A stretch of 64,000 nucleotides of DNA from Episyrphus balteatus. Taxonomy: Eukaryota > Arthropoda > Insecta > Diptera > Syrphidae. The notes under the pieces were generated by a model. The model was not told the DNA's origin. It saw nothing but the letters and a program-made list of their open reading frames with translations, and made no database searches. This document shows, in pieces, positions 53,801-59,640 of this stretch. Each line of letters opens with the position of its first letter. Position 1 is the stretch's first letter. Both the position numbers and the translations under genes were made by a program. The stretch covers positions 77,686,867-77,750,866 of the forward strand of contig NC_079136.1 of the NCBI RefSeq assembly GCF_945859705.1, read 5' to 3'.

Positions 53801-56703
53801 TGATTCTAAAATTCTCAAAATGACGTGGAGACATAAACATATGTATATGTATTAGGCTTATGATAAAATTTTTTCATAAAAAAAAAAGTAATTACATGCT
53901 CCCATTAATGAGAAAATGAAAAATCCGTTACCCAAAGAACCATTTGAGATAAAAATTGACTTGTCATATAAAAAAATAGCAGTACAGATACAAATTCCAA
54001 TTCAATTTGACCAATACTTTTCTTAAAATGAACTGCTCAAAACTAAATAGGGCATACTAATAGCGTTTTCGTTTGGGAATTCTTAGAACTGTCCGGGACT
54101 GTCCGATCCGGAATGCCAAACGATCAGTGTTGTATACTTTTTTTTGATTCTGAAGTTTGGGTTTCTTTGTATTTGTGAAACATCAAATGCGAACGTCTGA
54201 TGAAAGTTTTGTTTTTTTTATTTTTTTTATTATTATTAAGTTATCTATTCTTTTTTTGTTTTTTTTCACTTTATTTTAATATAGTTTAAAGTTTGTGCAT
54301 AGTTAAAAATCTAAAAATTGAGAAATGAACAACAAAGAATGACATTTTATTACTTTGACGTCTTAAGTGTGAACATGTGTGCGTGATTCTGGTTTTGATT
54401 CTGCCTCAAAATTCAGAATCGATTTTCTCTTCTTTTCAGAATTAGAACTGTCATTGAGTGCCAAACGAACAGTTTCAGAATCGTTCGGAAGAATTCCGGA
54501 CAGTCCCGGACGACCAAAAGATAACGCTATAAGGGTTTTGGCTTTTTTTGTTTGACCATTAAAACTGTCACTCATGTGAATGCATGCGTCGGTAAAATGT
54601 TTGTTTTTGCGAGCTGCCCGATGGGCCACTGTCAGTTTCAGCCGAATAACACGACGCTCTAGAAAGTTGTCTATCTTCGTGGACTTAAGTCTATATTTTT
54701 TAAAGACATTTTTCAATTAATTGGATTTTTTAAGTGTACAAAGTAAAAATAAATTAAAAACATTAATAATAATATTGTTTTCGGTTTGTGATTAATAAAA
54801 TAATAAGATGATGGAAATATCTTTCTTAATAGGCCCTGGCCATTAACTCATATTTTTTTCTAAACTGGACTTATACCCCTTGCAAAAAAAACGGCTCATT
54901 ATGTGAAAAAATGCTCGGGTACTAACTTTTCCTAAGTACTAGTACTTGGTCTAGTACTTTTGTGACGAAATTCATTTGTACAGCTATTTTTTCTTTTAAA
55001 ACACGCCAGAAACTATCTAAATTTAATATTTTTTTTACTAAGAATGATAGTTTTTAACTTTCTGGTCCATACATATCATAAATAAACTTCTGTTTAGAAG
55101 AGCATGAGCTCTTCTACCCACTATTTTGTGGGTAGATAACGGTTTTTTTATTTTCTGTTTTATAAGAGTATTCAATTATCTTGTTTTTTGTTAACAAAAT
55201 TTTATCATAAGGTTAGTATCTTAGACTCCACATTATTTTTAAAGTTTTAGAATCACAATCTTTATACTTATATCTACTTATGTACTTTTTTTCAATTAAT
55301 ACACCACTTGTACAGAGCTTTATAAAATATCAATTTTTTTAACATCTATAACACATGCTAAATTAAGTAAGTATCTAATCTGCAAAAAAAAAAAAACAAA
55401 CAATTTTAACAATAAAACATAAACATAAAACATAATCCTTTGCACAATACACTTGCATGGTAGAAAGCGTTAATTATATTAATGTTTATATTATTTTTTG
55501 TTATATTTTATTTATTTATCAAAAATATTATTCAAATTTTGAAATCCAAATAATTTTGAATTTTTTCTTTTACAGGAGCGCGGTTCGCGTTCGTCAGTAT
55601 CAAATGAATCGAATGTTCTTCTTGATCCTGAAGTTCTTCCTGATCTATCTATACAAGCACTTGTTTTAACTGTACTTGCAACACTAGTAAAATATTCTAC
55701 TGATGAAAGTGAAACAAGAGTGTTATATCAATACCTAGCCGAAGGATCTGTTGTGTTCCCTAAAGTTTTTCCAGTCATGTAAATTAATTAAAGATAAAAA
55801 ATAATTTGAGAATAATGATGACGATACTAAAATAAACTACTTTTTTACTTTTTTAGCCACTCTCTACTTGATCAGAAAATCAACAACATTTTATCAGTGT
55901 CCCATGACCAAGTTGTTCTCAACTCCGTTCAAAATATAATACAAAATATGCTTGCCAGCGAGGACCCATCCCAGCAACAACTACATTTCCTGCAAAGTTG
56001 TGGTTTTGGTGGACTTTGGAGGTTTGCCGGACCGTTTACAAAAGTTTGTCTTTGATGAATTATTTTATTTTTTGTCTTTTACTTATTTTTGAATTACTCT
56101 TTTCTAGTATAATATGATGGGCGAATCATCAGAGCTATTTGTAAATTGCCTAGAAGCAATGGTTGAAACTTGTCTACCTGGAGATGAAACAACCCCAGTG
56201 CCACCATCACCACGACAATATAACTTAAGTTCAAGTCTCAGCAGCTTGACCCTGGGGTCACCTACAGATAAAGGTTTTTATGAAACTAATTTATGAACAA
56301 ACACAAAAAATAGGATAAATAAAAAAAAAGCGATTCGTGACATTTAAATCATCCTAGCATCAAACTTCATTATCATTCCATTCTCTCATTAGAATGCTTT
56401 AATATTTGTTGAACATTTTCAACAAGTTTTTTAAACAAATTTCTTTTTCTATTTTCCTTTTTGCACAAAAAAATCAAAAAAATAACCAACAACAACAATT
56501 CACAATGATGCAAACACAAAAATTACTAACATTTCTGAAATGCCTCATACAAATGATATGCCTGTATACAAATCGATATTTTAGCTTTTTCAACAGAATC
56601 ATTAGATTATGATAATTTTGGTGGCAGTGTTAGCTCTCTGCGCCGTGCATCATGCAGCAAATCACGTGTCAAACATCGATTGGCCGATAGTCCTTCTCAT
56701 TGA
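32741..56703 (+). CDS. Nf1: neurofibromin, whole gene span (27 coding exons)
   Basis: Neurofibromin is a large Ras GTPase-activating protein that switches off Ras and also affects cAMP/PKA signalling. All 27 exons carry GT/AG borders and join without a frame break into 2845 codons plus stop, close to the usual family length (about 2800). Domain order: N-terminal helical region (1-900), cysteine/serine-rich and tubulin-binding region (about 900-1270), Ras-GAP domain (about 1276-1630) with arginine finger R1371 in L-F-R-G-N-S-L, Sec14-PH module (about 1670-1910), then HEAT-like C-terminal half and a basic tail. Differences from a minimal family member are a Q/N/S-rich insert in exon 11, a 57-nt cassette exon 9 and a stop-free 57-nt intron 18. 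Identity is secure; exon 9 and exon 23 borders are the least certain. Confidence 0.95.
33676..34354. mobile_element. inverted-repeat element (GTTCAACGCA ends)
   Basis: GTTCAACGCAAATACTGAACTT at left and GTTCAACGCAGGCCACCTGAACTT (complement) at right form imperfect ends. Both are followed by an AAGTTCAGAT / ATCTGAA block. Boundaries and class are uncertain. Confidence 0.5.
34482..35340. mobile_element. TAA-flanked PIF/Harbinger-like element
   Basis: An 859-bp element with 18-bp perfect ends GGGCGATTTTGTTCACTA, flanked by TAA (34479-34481, 35341-35343). The end motif TTTTGTTCACTA recurs subterminally on both sides (about 34551 and 35230). The interior has repeated ACTCTCGAGTT blocks. No transposase frame; non-autonomous. 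Confidence 0.85.
35913..36540. mobile_element. four-arm double hairpin element (ACACCGGCACAC ends)
   Basis: The unit containing CCAGACCTATCTTTCTATATG occurs four times in alternating orientation: from 35953 (+), 36158 (-), 36282 (+) and 36478 (-). This makes two hairpins of about 300 bp side by side. The outermost ends ACACCGGCACAC and GTGTGCCGGTGT are themselves an inverted repeat. A perfect palindrome around AAATTCGGATTCGGAATTT lies at the centre of the first hairpin (about 36073-36158). Confidence 0.85.
36583..36765. repeat. 180-bp palindromic element in Nf1 intron 1
   Basis: AAATAAATTTTTTTATTGTAGGCTT-AGTCAGTTTTA-like left arm pairs with the right arm ending ATTTATTTTA near 36765. The loop contains the hammerhead-like motif annotated separately. 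The element sits 70 bp before exon 2. Confidence 0.7.
36648..36686 (-). ncRNA. hammerhead-ribozyme-like core motif (degenerate)
   Basis: Read on the minus strand: CTGATGA (36684-36678), stem AGGG / CCCT (36677-36674 with 36664-36661) closed by a 9-nt loop, then GAAAC (36660-36656). These are the two conserved strands of the hammerhead core around stem II. Stem III could be the 2-bp CG-TTG-CG that follows, but the expected UH before the cleavage site reads CC, so self-cleavage is doubtful. Hammerheads of this type are known from animal retroelements. Confidence 0.4.
36833..36979 (+). CDS. Nf1: Nf1 exon 2
   Basis: Residues 21-69. Contains C-L-I-Q-I-S-R-Y-R-F-S-L-V-I-S-G-L-T, the conserved segment of neurofibromin exon 2. 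Acceptor TTTACAG, donor GTAAGT, phases 0/0. Confidence 0.93.
37048..37435 (+). CDS. Nf1: Nf1 exon 3
   Basis: Residues 70-198, ending in phase 1. Contains the conserved F-S-A-V-F-N-R-I-S-A-R-I-Q-E-L-T block. The fused exon contrasts with several separate exons in vertebrates. Confidence 0.93.
38324..38567. mobile_element. MITE nested in a foldback relic
   Basis: Ends TCCCTCTGTCGGCACAC and GTGTGCCTACAGAGGGA (complementary but for one base). It splits the sequence that reads continuously in the 10.8-kb foldback arm. Flanking ATA/TAT is compatible with a TA-type duplication. Confidence 0.7.
38833..39065 (+). pseudogene. mariner transposase C-terminal relic
   Basis: Plus-strand reading gives N-P-L-Y-S-P-D-L-A-P-S-D-Y-H-L-F, the third catalytic Asp region of mariner DD34D transposases. 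It is followed by F-T-S-E-Q, N-E-R-F-F-W and E-K-V-V-T-S-D-G-K-Y-F, the usual C-terminus. At least three in-frame stops interrupt it. No terminal repeats were found. Confidence 0.85.
39308..39449 (+). CDS. Nf1: Nf1 exon 4
   Basis: Residues 199-245. Contains L-L-N-S-L-E-K-A-I-W-N-W-I-E, matching the conserved I-N-S-L-E-K-A-F-W-N-W segment of the family. Acceptor TTTTCAG, donor GTAAGT. Confidence 0.93.
39515..39620 (+). CDS. Nf1: Nf1 exon 5
   Basis: Residues 246-281, starting C-W-E-P-L-L-D-F-V-E and ending W-S-L-Q-M-L-L-L-I-L-N-P. Borders CAACAG and GTAAGT. Confidence 0.93.
39682..40169 (+). CDS. Nf1: Nf1 exon 6
   Basis: Residues 281-443. Has a Lys/Glu/Asp-rich insert (D-K-E-K-E-K-E-K-D-K-D) followed by T-E-S-A-A-I-A-C-V-K-L-C-K-A-S-T-Y-I-N, identical to the vertebrate protein over this block. 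Ends in phase 2. Confidence 0.94.
40230..40551 (+). CDS. Nf1: Nf1 exon 7
   Basis: Residues 444-551. Contains W-W-P-Q-T-D-V-V-H and L-V-R-L-I-H-A-D-P-T-L-L-L-N, conserved in the family. Borders TTTCAG and GTAAGA. Confidence 0.94.
40609..41161 (+). CDS. Nf1: Nf1 exon 8
   Basis: Residues 552-735, ending in phase 1 at L-A-Q-L-S-T. Contains A-Q-E-A-M-E-A-L-L-A-L-H and L-K-W-L-R-E-I-L-I-C-R-N, conserved blocks. Donor GTATGT. Confidence 0.95.
41240..41296 (+). CDS. Nf1: Nf1 exon 9, 57-nt cassette exon (possibly alternative)
   Basis: Lies between TTTCTACAG and GTGAGG and is phase 1 on both sides, so it can be included or skipped without frame change. Inclusion adds 19 residues (A-S-T-D-T-R-F-C-F-Y-E-N-V-H-G-N-S-V-L) before R-M-M-L-Q-K. 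Skipping gives S-T-G-R directly, as in the vertebrate protein. I recall a similar segment in Drosophila neurofibromin. Reading past the donor would hit TAG within 12 nt. Confidence 0.75.
   Translation, partial: QVPIPDFVFMKMSMEIQF
41353..41446 (+). CDS. Nf1: Nf1 exon 10
   Basis: Residues 755-785: R-M-M-L-Q-K-R-I-M-L-L-L-R-K-I-E and P-A-W-E-E-T-F. Too short for an ORF scan. Borders TTATAG and GTAAAT. Confidence 0.92.
41447..42895. other. Nf1 intron 10, 1.45 kb, nothing recognised
   Basis: AT-rich. Several open frames (41751-42206, 42275-42514, 42545-42916) are Phe/Lys/Asn-rich and show no family. A phrase TGCTATAGAACCGTTTT near 41922 recurs in intron 15 near 45590. Confidence 0.6.
42896..43435 (+). 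CDS. Nf1: Nf1 exon 11 with Q/N/S-rich insert
   Basis: Residues 786-965. Begins N-W-E-A-I-S-K-I-L and includes E-D-G-Q-A-E-V-F-H and W-F-L-L-A-L-G-G-V-C-L. About 50 residues dominated by Asn, Gln and Ser follow (43115-43260) before N-S-M-N-S-V-S-S. The low-complexity insert is far longer than in vertebrates. Ends in phase 2 (CA|A Gln codon). Confidence 0.93.
43498..44046 (+). CDS. Nf1: Nf1 exon 12
   Basis: Residues 966-1148. Contains L-L-V-C-S-N-E-K-I-G-L-N-I-Q, Q-G-Q-V-N-V-T-D-I-N-T-Q-F and F-R-N-K-L-V-E-Y-L-T-D-W-V-M-G-T. The donor is GTTTGT at 44047, chosen because only this joins in frame as M-T-N-T-S-L-I-F-R. Confidence 0.93.
44098..44232 (+). CDS. Nf1: Nf1 exon 13
   Basis: Residues 1149-1193: T-S-L-I-F-R-D-L-D-Q-A and L-P-L-Q-P-E-E-S-D-R, conserved with vertebrates. 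It follows a 51-nt intron, near the fly minimum. Confidence 0.94.
44295..44963 (+). CDS. Nf1: Nf1 exon 14, N-terminal half of Ras-GAP domain
   Basis: Residues 1194-1416. Includes F-M-E-V-L-T-Q-I-L-Q-Q-G-T-E-F-D (start of the GAP-related domain) and the arginine finger R1371 in T-L-F-R-G-N-S-L, which completes the Ras active site. F-C-F-K-I-Y-G follows. Catalytic residues are intact. Confidence 0.96.
45025..45251 (+). CDS. Nf1: Nf1 exon 15, Ras-GAP domain
   Basis: Residues 1417-1492, with F-P-P-Q-L-R-S-M-C-H-C-L-Y-Q-V and F-L-R-F-I-N-P-A-I, the Ras-GAP FLR-x-x-x-PA signature. Ends in phase 1. Confidence 0.96.
45252..46533. other. Nf1 intron 15, 1.28 kb, nothing recognised
   Basis: AT-rich. 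The frames at 45185-45539 (minus) and 45928-46194 (plus) show no family resemblance. Confidence 0.6.
46534..46948 (+). CDS. Nf1: Nf1 exon 16, end of Ras-GAP domain
   Basis: Residues 1493-1630. Contains L-M-S-K-I-L-Q-N-I-A-N-H-V and D-H-K-A-V-G-R-R-P-F-D-K-M-A-T-L-L-A-Y-L, highly conserved. Ends P-V-D-S-H across the junction. Confidence 0.96.
47011..47202 (+). CDS. Nf1: Nf1 exon 17, start of Sec14-like module
   Basis: Residues 1631-1694: S-S-T-N-F-E-E-I-M, E-K-E-E-F-K and F-Y-Q-A-G-T-S-K-A-G-Y-P, leading into the lipid-binding Sec14 fold. Confidence 0.95.
47265..48753 (+). CDS. Nf1: Nf1 exon 18, Sec14-PH module and HEAT-like region
   Basis: Residues 1695-2191. Includes N-G-D-L-L-I-Y-H-V-I, Y-N-C-N-S-W-V-R-E-Y-T-K, K-L-P-G-A-T-L-S-L-D-E-D-L-K-V-F and W-E-L-S-Q-P-D-S (end of the PH-like part, about 1908). 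P-G-T-L-L-N-M-A-L-L-N-L-G-S-S-D and other conserved C-terminal blocks follow. It ends at F-L|GTAAAA; the 57-nt intron that follows has no stop, so the frame is open across it. Confidence 0.95.
48811..49407 (+). CDS. Nf1: Nf1 exon 19
   Basis: Residues 2192-2390, starting V-C-S-G-S-L-S-M-R-A-S-T-H-G. Contains L-P-K-F-Y-L-L-F-G-I-S-K-V-K-S-A-A-V and L-L-E-I-M-E-A-C-M-R-D. Ends R-I-Q-P-L-L-R-P before GTAAGA. Confidence 0.95.
49471..49737 (+). CDS. Nf1: Nf1 exon 20
   Basis: Residues 2391-2479: E-S-P-I-H-R-A-L-F-W-V-A-I-S-V-L, A-L-L-E-Q-N-L-H-T-L and S-N-F-H-F-A-L-V-G-H-L-I-K. Borders AAATTAG and GTAGGA. Confidence 0.95.
49800..50051 (+). CDS. Nf1: Nf1 exon 21
   Basis: Residues 2480-2563: G-F-R-H-P-T-P, D-K-F-E-V-T-P-D-S-V-A-Y-L and V-S-E-E-V-R-S-R-C, conserved with vertebrates. 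Confidence 0.94.
50114..50209 (+). CDS. Nf1: Nf1 exon 22
   Basis: Residues 2564-2595: L-G-M-P-L-S-R-R-Q-K-S-W-D-I-L-D and F-A-R-H-H-K-V-P. Borders ATATAG and GTATGA, phase 0. Confidence 0.88.
50210..52545. other. Nf1 intron 22, 2.3 kb
   Basis: Holds a minus-strand non-LTR retrotransposon fragment (50505-51060). The rest is AT-rich without recognised genes. Confidence 0.7.
50505..51060 (-). pseudogene. internally deleted non-LTR retrotransposon fragment
   Basis: Minus strand: N-E-L-Y-K-R-K-R, S-R-N-E-V-R-K-F-Y-Q-K-I-K-R-T-S-Q-G and F-Y-N-G-D-D-E-T-N come from the linker before reverse transcriptase in RTE-like elements. Directly after (50505-50695), R-I-R-G-R-S-R-L-R and E-R-D-L-N-Q-L-G-V-R-N resemble the C-terminal tail of such elements. 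The whole reverse transcriptase between them is missing. Same family as the element at 56940-59640. Confidence 0.7.
52546..52635 (+). CDS. Nf1: Nf1 exon 23
   Basis: Residues 2596-2625: N-A-R-V-L-F-K-T-Q-R-S-F-S-V-P-T-T-K-D-P, recognisable from fly neurofibromin. The acceptor context ACATAAAAAAG is purine-rich, unusual for an AG site. A CTAAC branchpoint-like sequence lies at 52500-52504. Donor GTATTT. Confidence 0.85.
53108..53607. mobile_element. 500-bp inverted-repeat element (GGGGTTTTCGTTTGGTA ends)
   Basis: GGGGTTTTCGTTTGGTA (53108-53124) and its exact complement (53591-53607) bound the element, flanked by AT on both sides. Inner arms with AAATTGATTTTT also pair. It shares GTTTTCGTTTGG with the next element. 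Confidence 0.75.
54061..54530. mobile_element. 470-bp inverted-repeat element (TAGCGTTTTCGTTTGG ends)
   Basis: TAGCGTTTTCGTTTGG at left and complement of TAGCGTTATCTTTTGG at right. GTCCGGGACTGTCC / GGACAGTCCCGGAC blocks lie just inside. Related in its ends to 9472-9596 and 53108-53607. Confidence 0.75.
55576..55778 (+). CDS. Nf1: Nf1 exon 24
   Basis: Residues 2626-2692: E-R-G-S-R-S-S-V-S-N-E-S-N-V-L-L-D and L-V-L-T-V-L-A-T-L-V-K-Y, conserved. Ends in phase 2 at P-V-I. Confidence 0.94.
55857..56043 (+). CDS. Nf1: Nf1 exon 25
   Basis: Residues 2693-2755: H-S-L-L-D-Q-K-I-N-N-I-L and F-L-Q-S-C-G-F-G-G-L-W-R-F-A-G-P-F-T-K. Borders TTTTAG and GTTTGT. Confidence 0.94.
56108..56273 (+). CDS. Nf1: Nf1 exon 26
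   Basis: Residues 2756-2810: Y-N-M-M-G-E-S-S-E-L-F and L-S-S-S-L-S-S-L-T-L-G-S-P-T-D-K. Ends in phase 1. If the following intron is retained, the frame runs seven more residues (G-F-Y-E-T-N-L) to a stop at 56294. Confidence 0.92.
56597..56703 (+). CDS. Nf1: Nf1 exon 27, C-terminus
   Basis: Residues 2811-2845 and TGA. Encodes E-S-L-D-Y-D-N-F-G-G and a basic tail R-R-A-S-C-S-K-S-R-V-K-H-R ending D-S-P-S-H, a conserved nuclear-localisation-type ending in insect neurofibromin. Acceptor TTTTTCAACAG. The plus-strand frame 56406-56612 is a shadow. Confidence 0.9.
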
Positions 56704-56939
56704 AATGAAAAGTACTTGGAGGTGTTGAACAAAATTTGAAAATATTTTATAATAATAGAACAACTAAGTTTTAAGATTTAATTTATTTCGTTATTTGGGC
56801 TGCATCAAAAGGAATTTTATCGTACAATATTAAAGTAACTTAAGCCGTTAGTAGAGATTAAAAAAAAAATAACTAATACCTTGAATGACTTCAAATAGCA
56901 ATCATAAACTCTCATGTCATTGATGAGTTTGAAGAAATT
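56704..56939. other. Nf1 3'UTR region
   Basis: Sequence following the stop codon. I do not see a canonical AATAAA here, so the 3' end is undefined. A retrotransposon fragment starts just downstream. Confidence 0.4.
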
Positions 56940-58046
56940 TTTTTTAAACCAATTAGTAGCAGTTGGCAAGAGTAATCTTTCGGTTGATTTCAGCGCTGGT
57001 GTTGTTGTCTGTGTTTATAGCGGATAGATTAAGTCCGGAACTACATCGATGTTATGGCTGTCCATGGTGACGGTTTGTCCAATACGTCAGAGTTTAGTTT
57101 CCTTTTTTGACGTCATTGAACTTTAAACCCAATTTTGCCGCGTCTGCTTCGATGTTTAGAAAAGCGCCATTGAATTCACGCTGAGTTCTTCCAATCATTA
57201 CAATATCATTGGGATATGCAAACAGCTGGACGGACTTTAGAAAAATGGAACCTCTGTTGTTGACGTTACAGTTCTGTATTATTCTTTCAACGATAATTCA
57301 AAAGAATTCGCATTCGAGCGCGTCGCCTTTTATAAAATCTTTTTTGACATCAAAGATATCGGTTACGAATCATCTAAATTCTTCATCGTCATCATGTGCA
57401 AGTGGAAGAGCTTCACAGGGATTGCAAAACTATATACATGGTTCTATGCAGCTCGTCTTTATAGATACTCTCATATGCGGCCTTAAAACCAATTAACAGG
57501 TGGTAGGCCTCGATTTGATGATCATGTGTTATTTCCAATATCTGCCGTAGAGTAAATATTTGGTCGATATTTGACTTTCCTGGTCTAAAGCCACACTGAT
57601 AAATACCTATCAGATTGTTGATGAAGAGATTGGACATAAGCTTGGATATGACTTTCTTCACTTCGGCCAGGTCGGAGGTATGGAAACGTTGGCTTTCATC
57701 GTCGGTGTTGAATGGTGCAATCTACTTTTGGGCGTAGTTAGTTTAAACATTTGCAAATTCTCAGCATCGCTTGTGACTCTACTACGATATTTCTTTGTTC
57801 GCATTTACAGGCTTCATTTCTAGTTTTAAAACCTTAAGATGTTCTTGTTACCTTGTGGTCAAAAAGTCCGAACTTGATTTCTGCTATAGCTATAGCAGGA
57901 ATGTCTCGATGGCTCCTTTTTCGTGTTGCCTCTTTTTTCTCCTGAGAAGCCGATGTTCATCCGTTCTTTTTCGTTCGTAGAGCTCATTGACAGCTCTGAA
58001 TTCCGCTTTGTATGCTTTCTGTTTAGATGAATTTTCCCGGCATTCA
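56940..58046 (-). pseudogene. RTE-like non-LTR retrotransposon, reverse transcriptase part
   Basis: Minus-strand segments in order include N-E-L-Y (about 57980), a linker, and I-G-I-Y-Q-C-G-F-R-P-G-K-S with D-Q-I-F-T-L-R-Q-I-L-E (57500-57620). Then G-D-A-L-E-C-E-F and the catalytic box degraded to A-Y-P-N-D (normally Y-A-D-D) appear near 57215-57320, and S-A-E-I-N-R-K-I-T-L-A-N near 56960-57000. Multiple stops and frameshifts; inactive. It lies just downstream of Nf1 on the opposite strand and continues at 59341 beyond an inserted foldback. Confidence 0.8.
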
Positions 58047-58049
58047 TTA

Positions 58050-59337
58050 CACTGGTTTACAAGGATTTTGTTGCCGAAACAAAAATATACTTTTCTGAAG
58101 GTTTTCGGTGTGTTGAACTCGAATCAGAAGTCAGAAACAACTAATCAGCTCCCGTTTTTGAGATATTACCGTTAGAAAATGCAAAAACACGTTTTTTTTG
58201 AGTTCTTCGGACCTTATTCTATTGTATAAGGAAAATTGTCTGAGCATAATTAGTAACGGTTTCTATAAAAACTATTTTCCATCTTTCGATACCTGTTTAA
58301 ATCTTTTCAGGCCCATTTGCTGAAATGGAACTTAAATCTTTATGTGAAACATAAACCCTAAAGTTCTACATAATCGTTTGCACGAACTTTAACTCGTGTC
58401 ATTAATTCTTCTAAGTTTAACATAACTTAGGGGCAAGAAATAGTAGAACATAAGGGTTTTATGATCTACATAAGAAATTTTTATTGAGCAAAAAGCCATA
58501 ACATCCCTTAAAAATGATGTTGTCTATAAAATTAACATCAGTAATTGATTAAAGAATGGTCAACTCACTTTTATACGTTAACCATGATACAATTGTTCGC
58601 ATAAATGTTTACAGAAGTATTTGTCAATTTTTTTTCAATAATTTGTCAATTTTCTGTCACTTAATTGTGACACACAAACACATTTGTAAAAAATTTCCAT
58701 CACATGAATAATTTTTTTTATCAAATCAAACACACATTTTTTATCAGTTTCACTATATTTAATTAATTTTTTGCAATAAAATACCACAAAATAACAAAAT
58801 TATTAAAAAATTTCAGCTTAATTGCTAAAAAAAAAATAAAATTAACTGACGTTTGTATCGATTTGACATTCGAATTTGAAGTTCTCAAGAATAAACTAAG
58901 TAAAACACAAGGACTATGTTCGACCTAGCTATGAATCAAATTTATGATCCGTATGAGCAAATGGGCCTCAATATCTTTTGTATTGCCCGAGATATCTTAA
59001 AATGAAGTAAGTGGGTTTGGCTTCATATATATAAAAGAGATAATGACGTTATAAAATTTATAAAAATATTTAAAAAAGATATCGGAAAGTTTTAAACAGA
59101 TTTAAAAAGGTGAAAAATAGTTCTTATAAAAACCGTTACTAAATATGCTCAAACAATTTTCCTTATATAAAAGAATAAGGTCCGAAGTACTGCAATTTCT
59201 AACGTTAATATTTCAAAAAAACGGGAGCTGATTCATTTTTTTTTGGCTTCGGATTCGAGTTCAGCACACCGAAAACCTTCAGAAAAGTATATTTTTGTTT
59301 CGGCAACAAAAAAAAAGTTAAATTTTGTTAACCAGTG
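58050..59337. mobile_element. foldback element with CACTGGTT ends, TTA-flanked, inside the retrotransposon
   Basis: Ends CACTGGTTTACAA and CACTGGTTAACAA (complement), flanked by TTA (58047-58049, 59338-59340). Arms of about 270 bp pair through TTGTTGCCGAAACAAAAATA and AATAAGGTCCGAAG blocks. The interior lacks a transposase. The CACTG terminus with a 3-bp duplication is compatible with a CACTA-type element, but the class is not proven. Confidence 0.75.
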
Positions 59338-59340
59338 TTA

Positions 59341-59640
59341 TCAAACCATGTTTTTCGTTGTGGTGGCCTAGTGAAACCCATCACATTAGAGGCGGCATTT
59401 TTGATGGCTCCTTGGCAATGTTGCCACTGATTCTCTGTACTTGTTGCTGGAGGCGTAGGACTTCTTAAGAGTCACTACCAAGTAGTGATCAGAATCAATG
59501 TTGGCTAATCGCAACGTTCGTAGAAACTATCTTTGGTGGTATCGTCTTTATCTTCAGTATAGGTGTTGGCGCAAATCAGACTTATGTTGGCTAATTTAGC
59601 TTGGATACTTAATACGCTGAGTTATACAAAAATTTAAAAT
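59341..59640 (-). pseudogene. RTE-like non-LTR retrotransposon, endonuclease part
   Basis: Minus strand encodes A-N-I-S-L-I-C-A-N-T-Y-T-E-D-K-D-D and F-Y-E-R, and then, with frameshifts, S-D-H-Y-L-V-V-T. This is the C-terminal end of an APE-type endonuclease (S-D-H catalytic motif). It is the 5' continuation of the fragment at 56940-58046, now separated by the foldback. Confidence 0.7.

Larger units (their letters stand above)
52636..55575. other. Nf1 intron 23, 2.9 kb, repeats
   Basis: Contains inverted-repeat elements 53108-53607 and 54061-54530 and a decayed foldback terminus at 53749-53772. No gene. Minus-strand frames over the repeats are chance. Confidence 0.7.

Noticed and set aside
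54363..54716. 117-codon minus-strand frame
   Set aside because: Half of it lies in the TIR element 54061-54530 and no conserved motif is visible.
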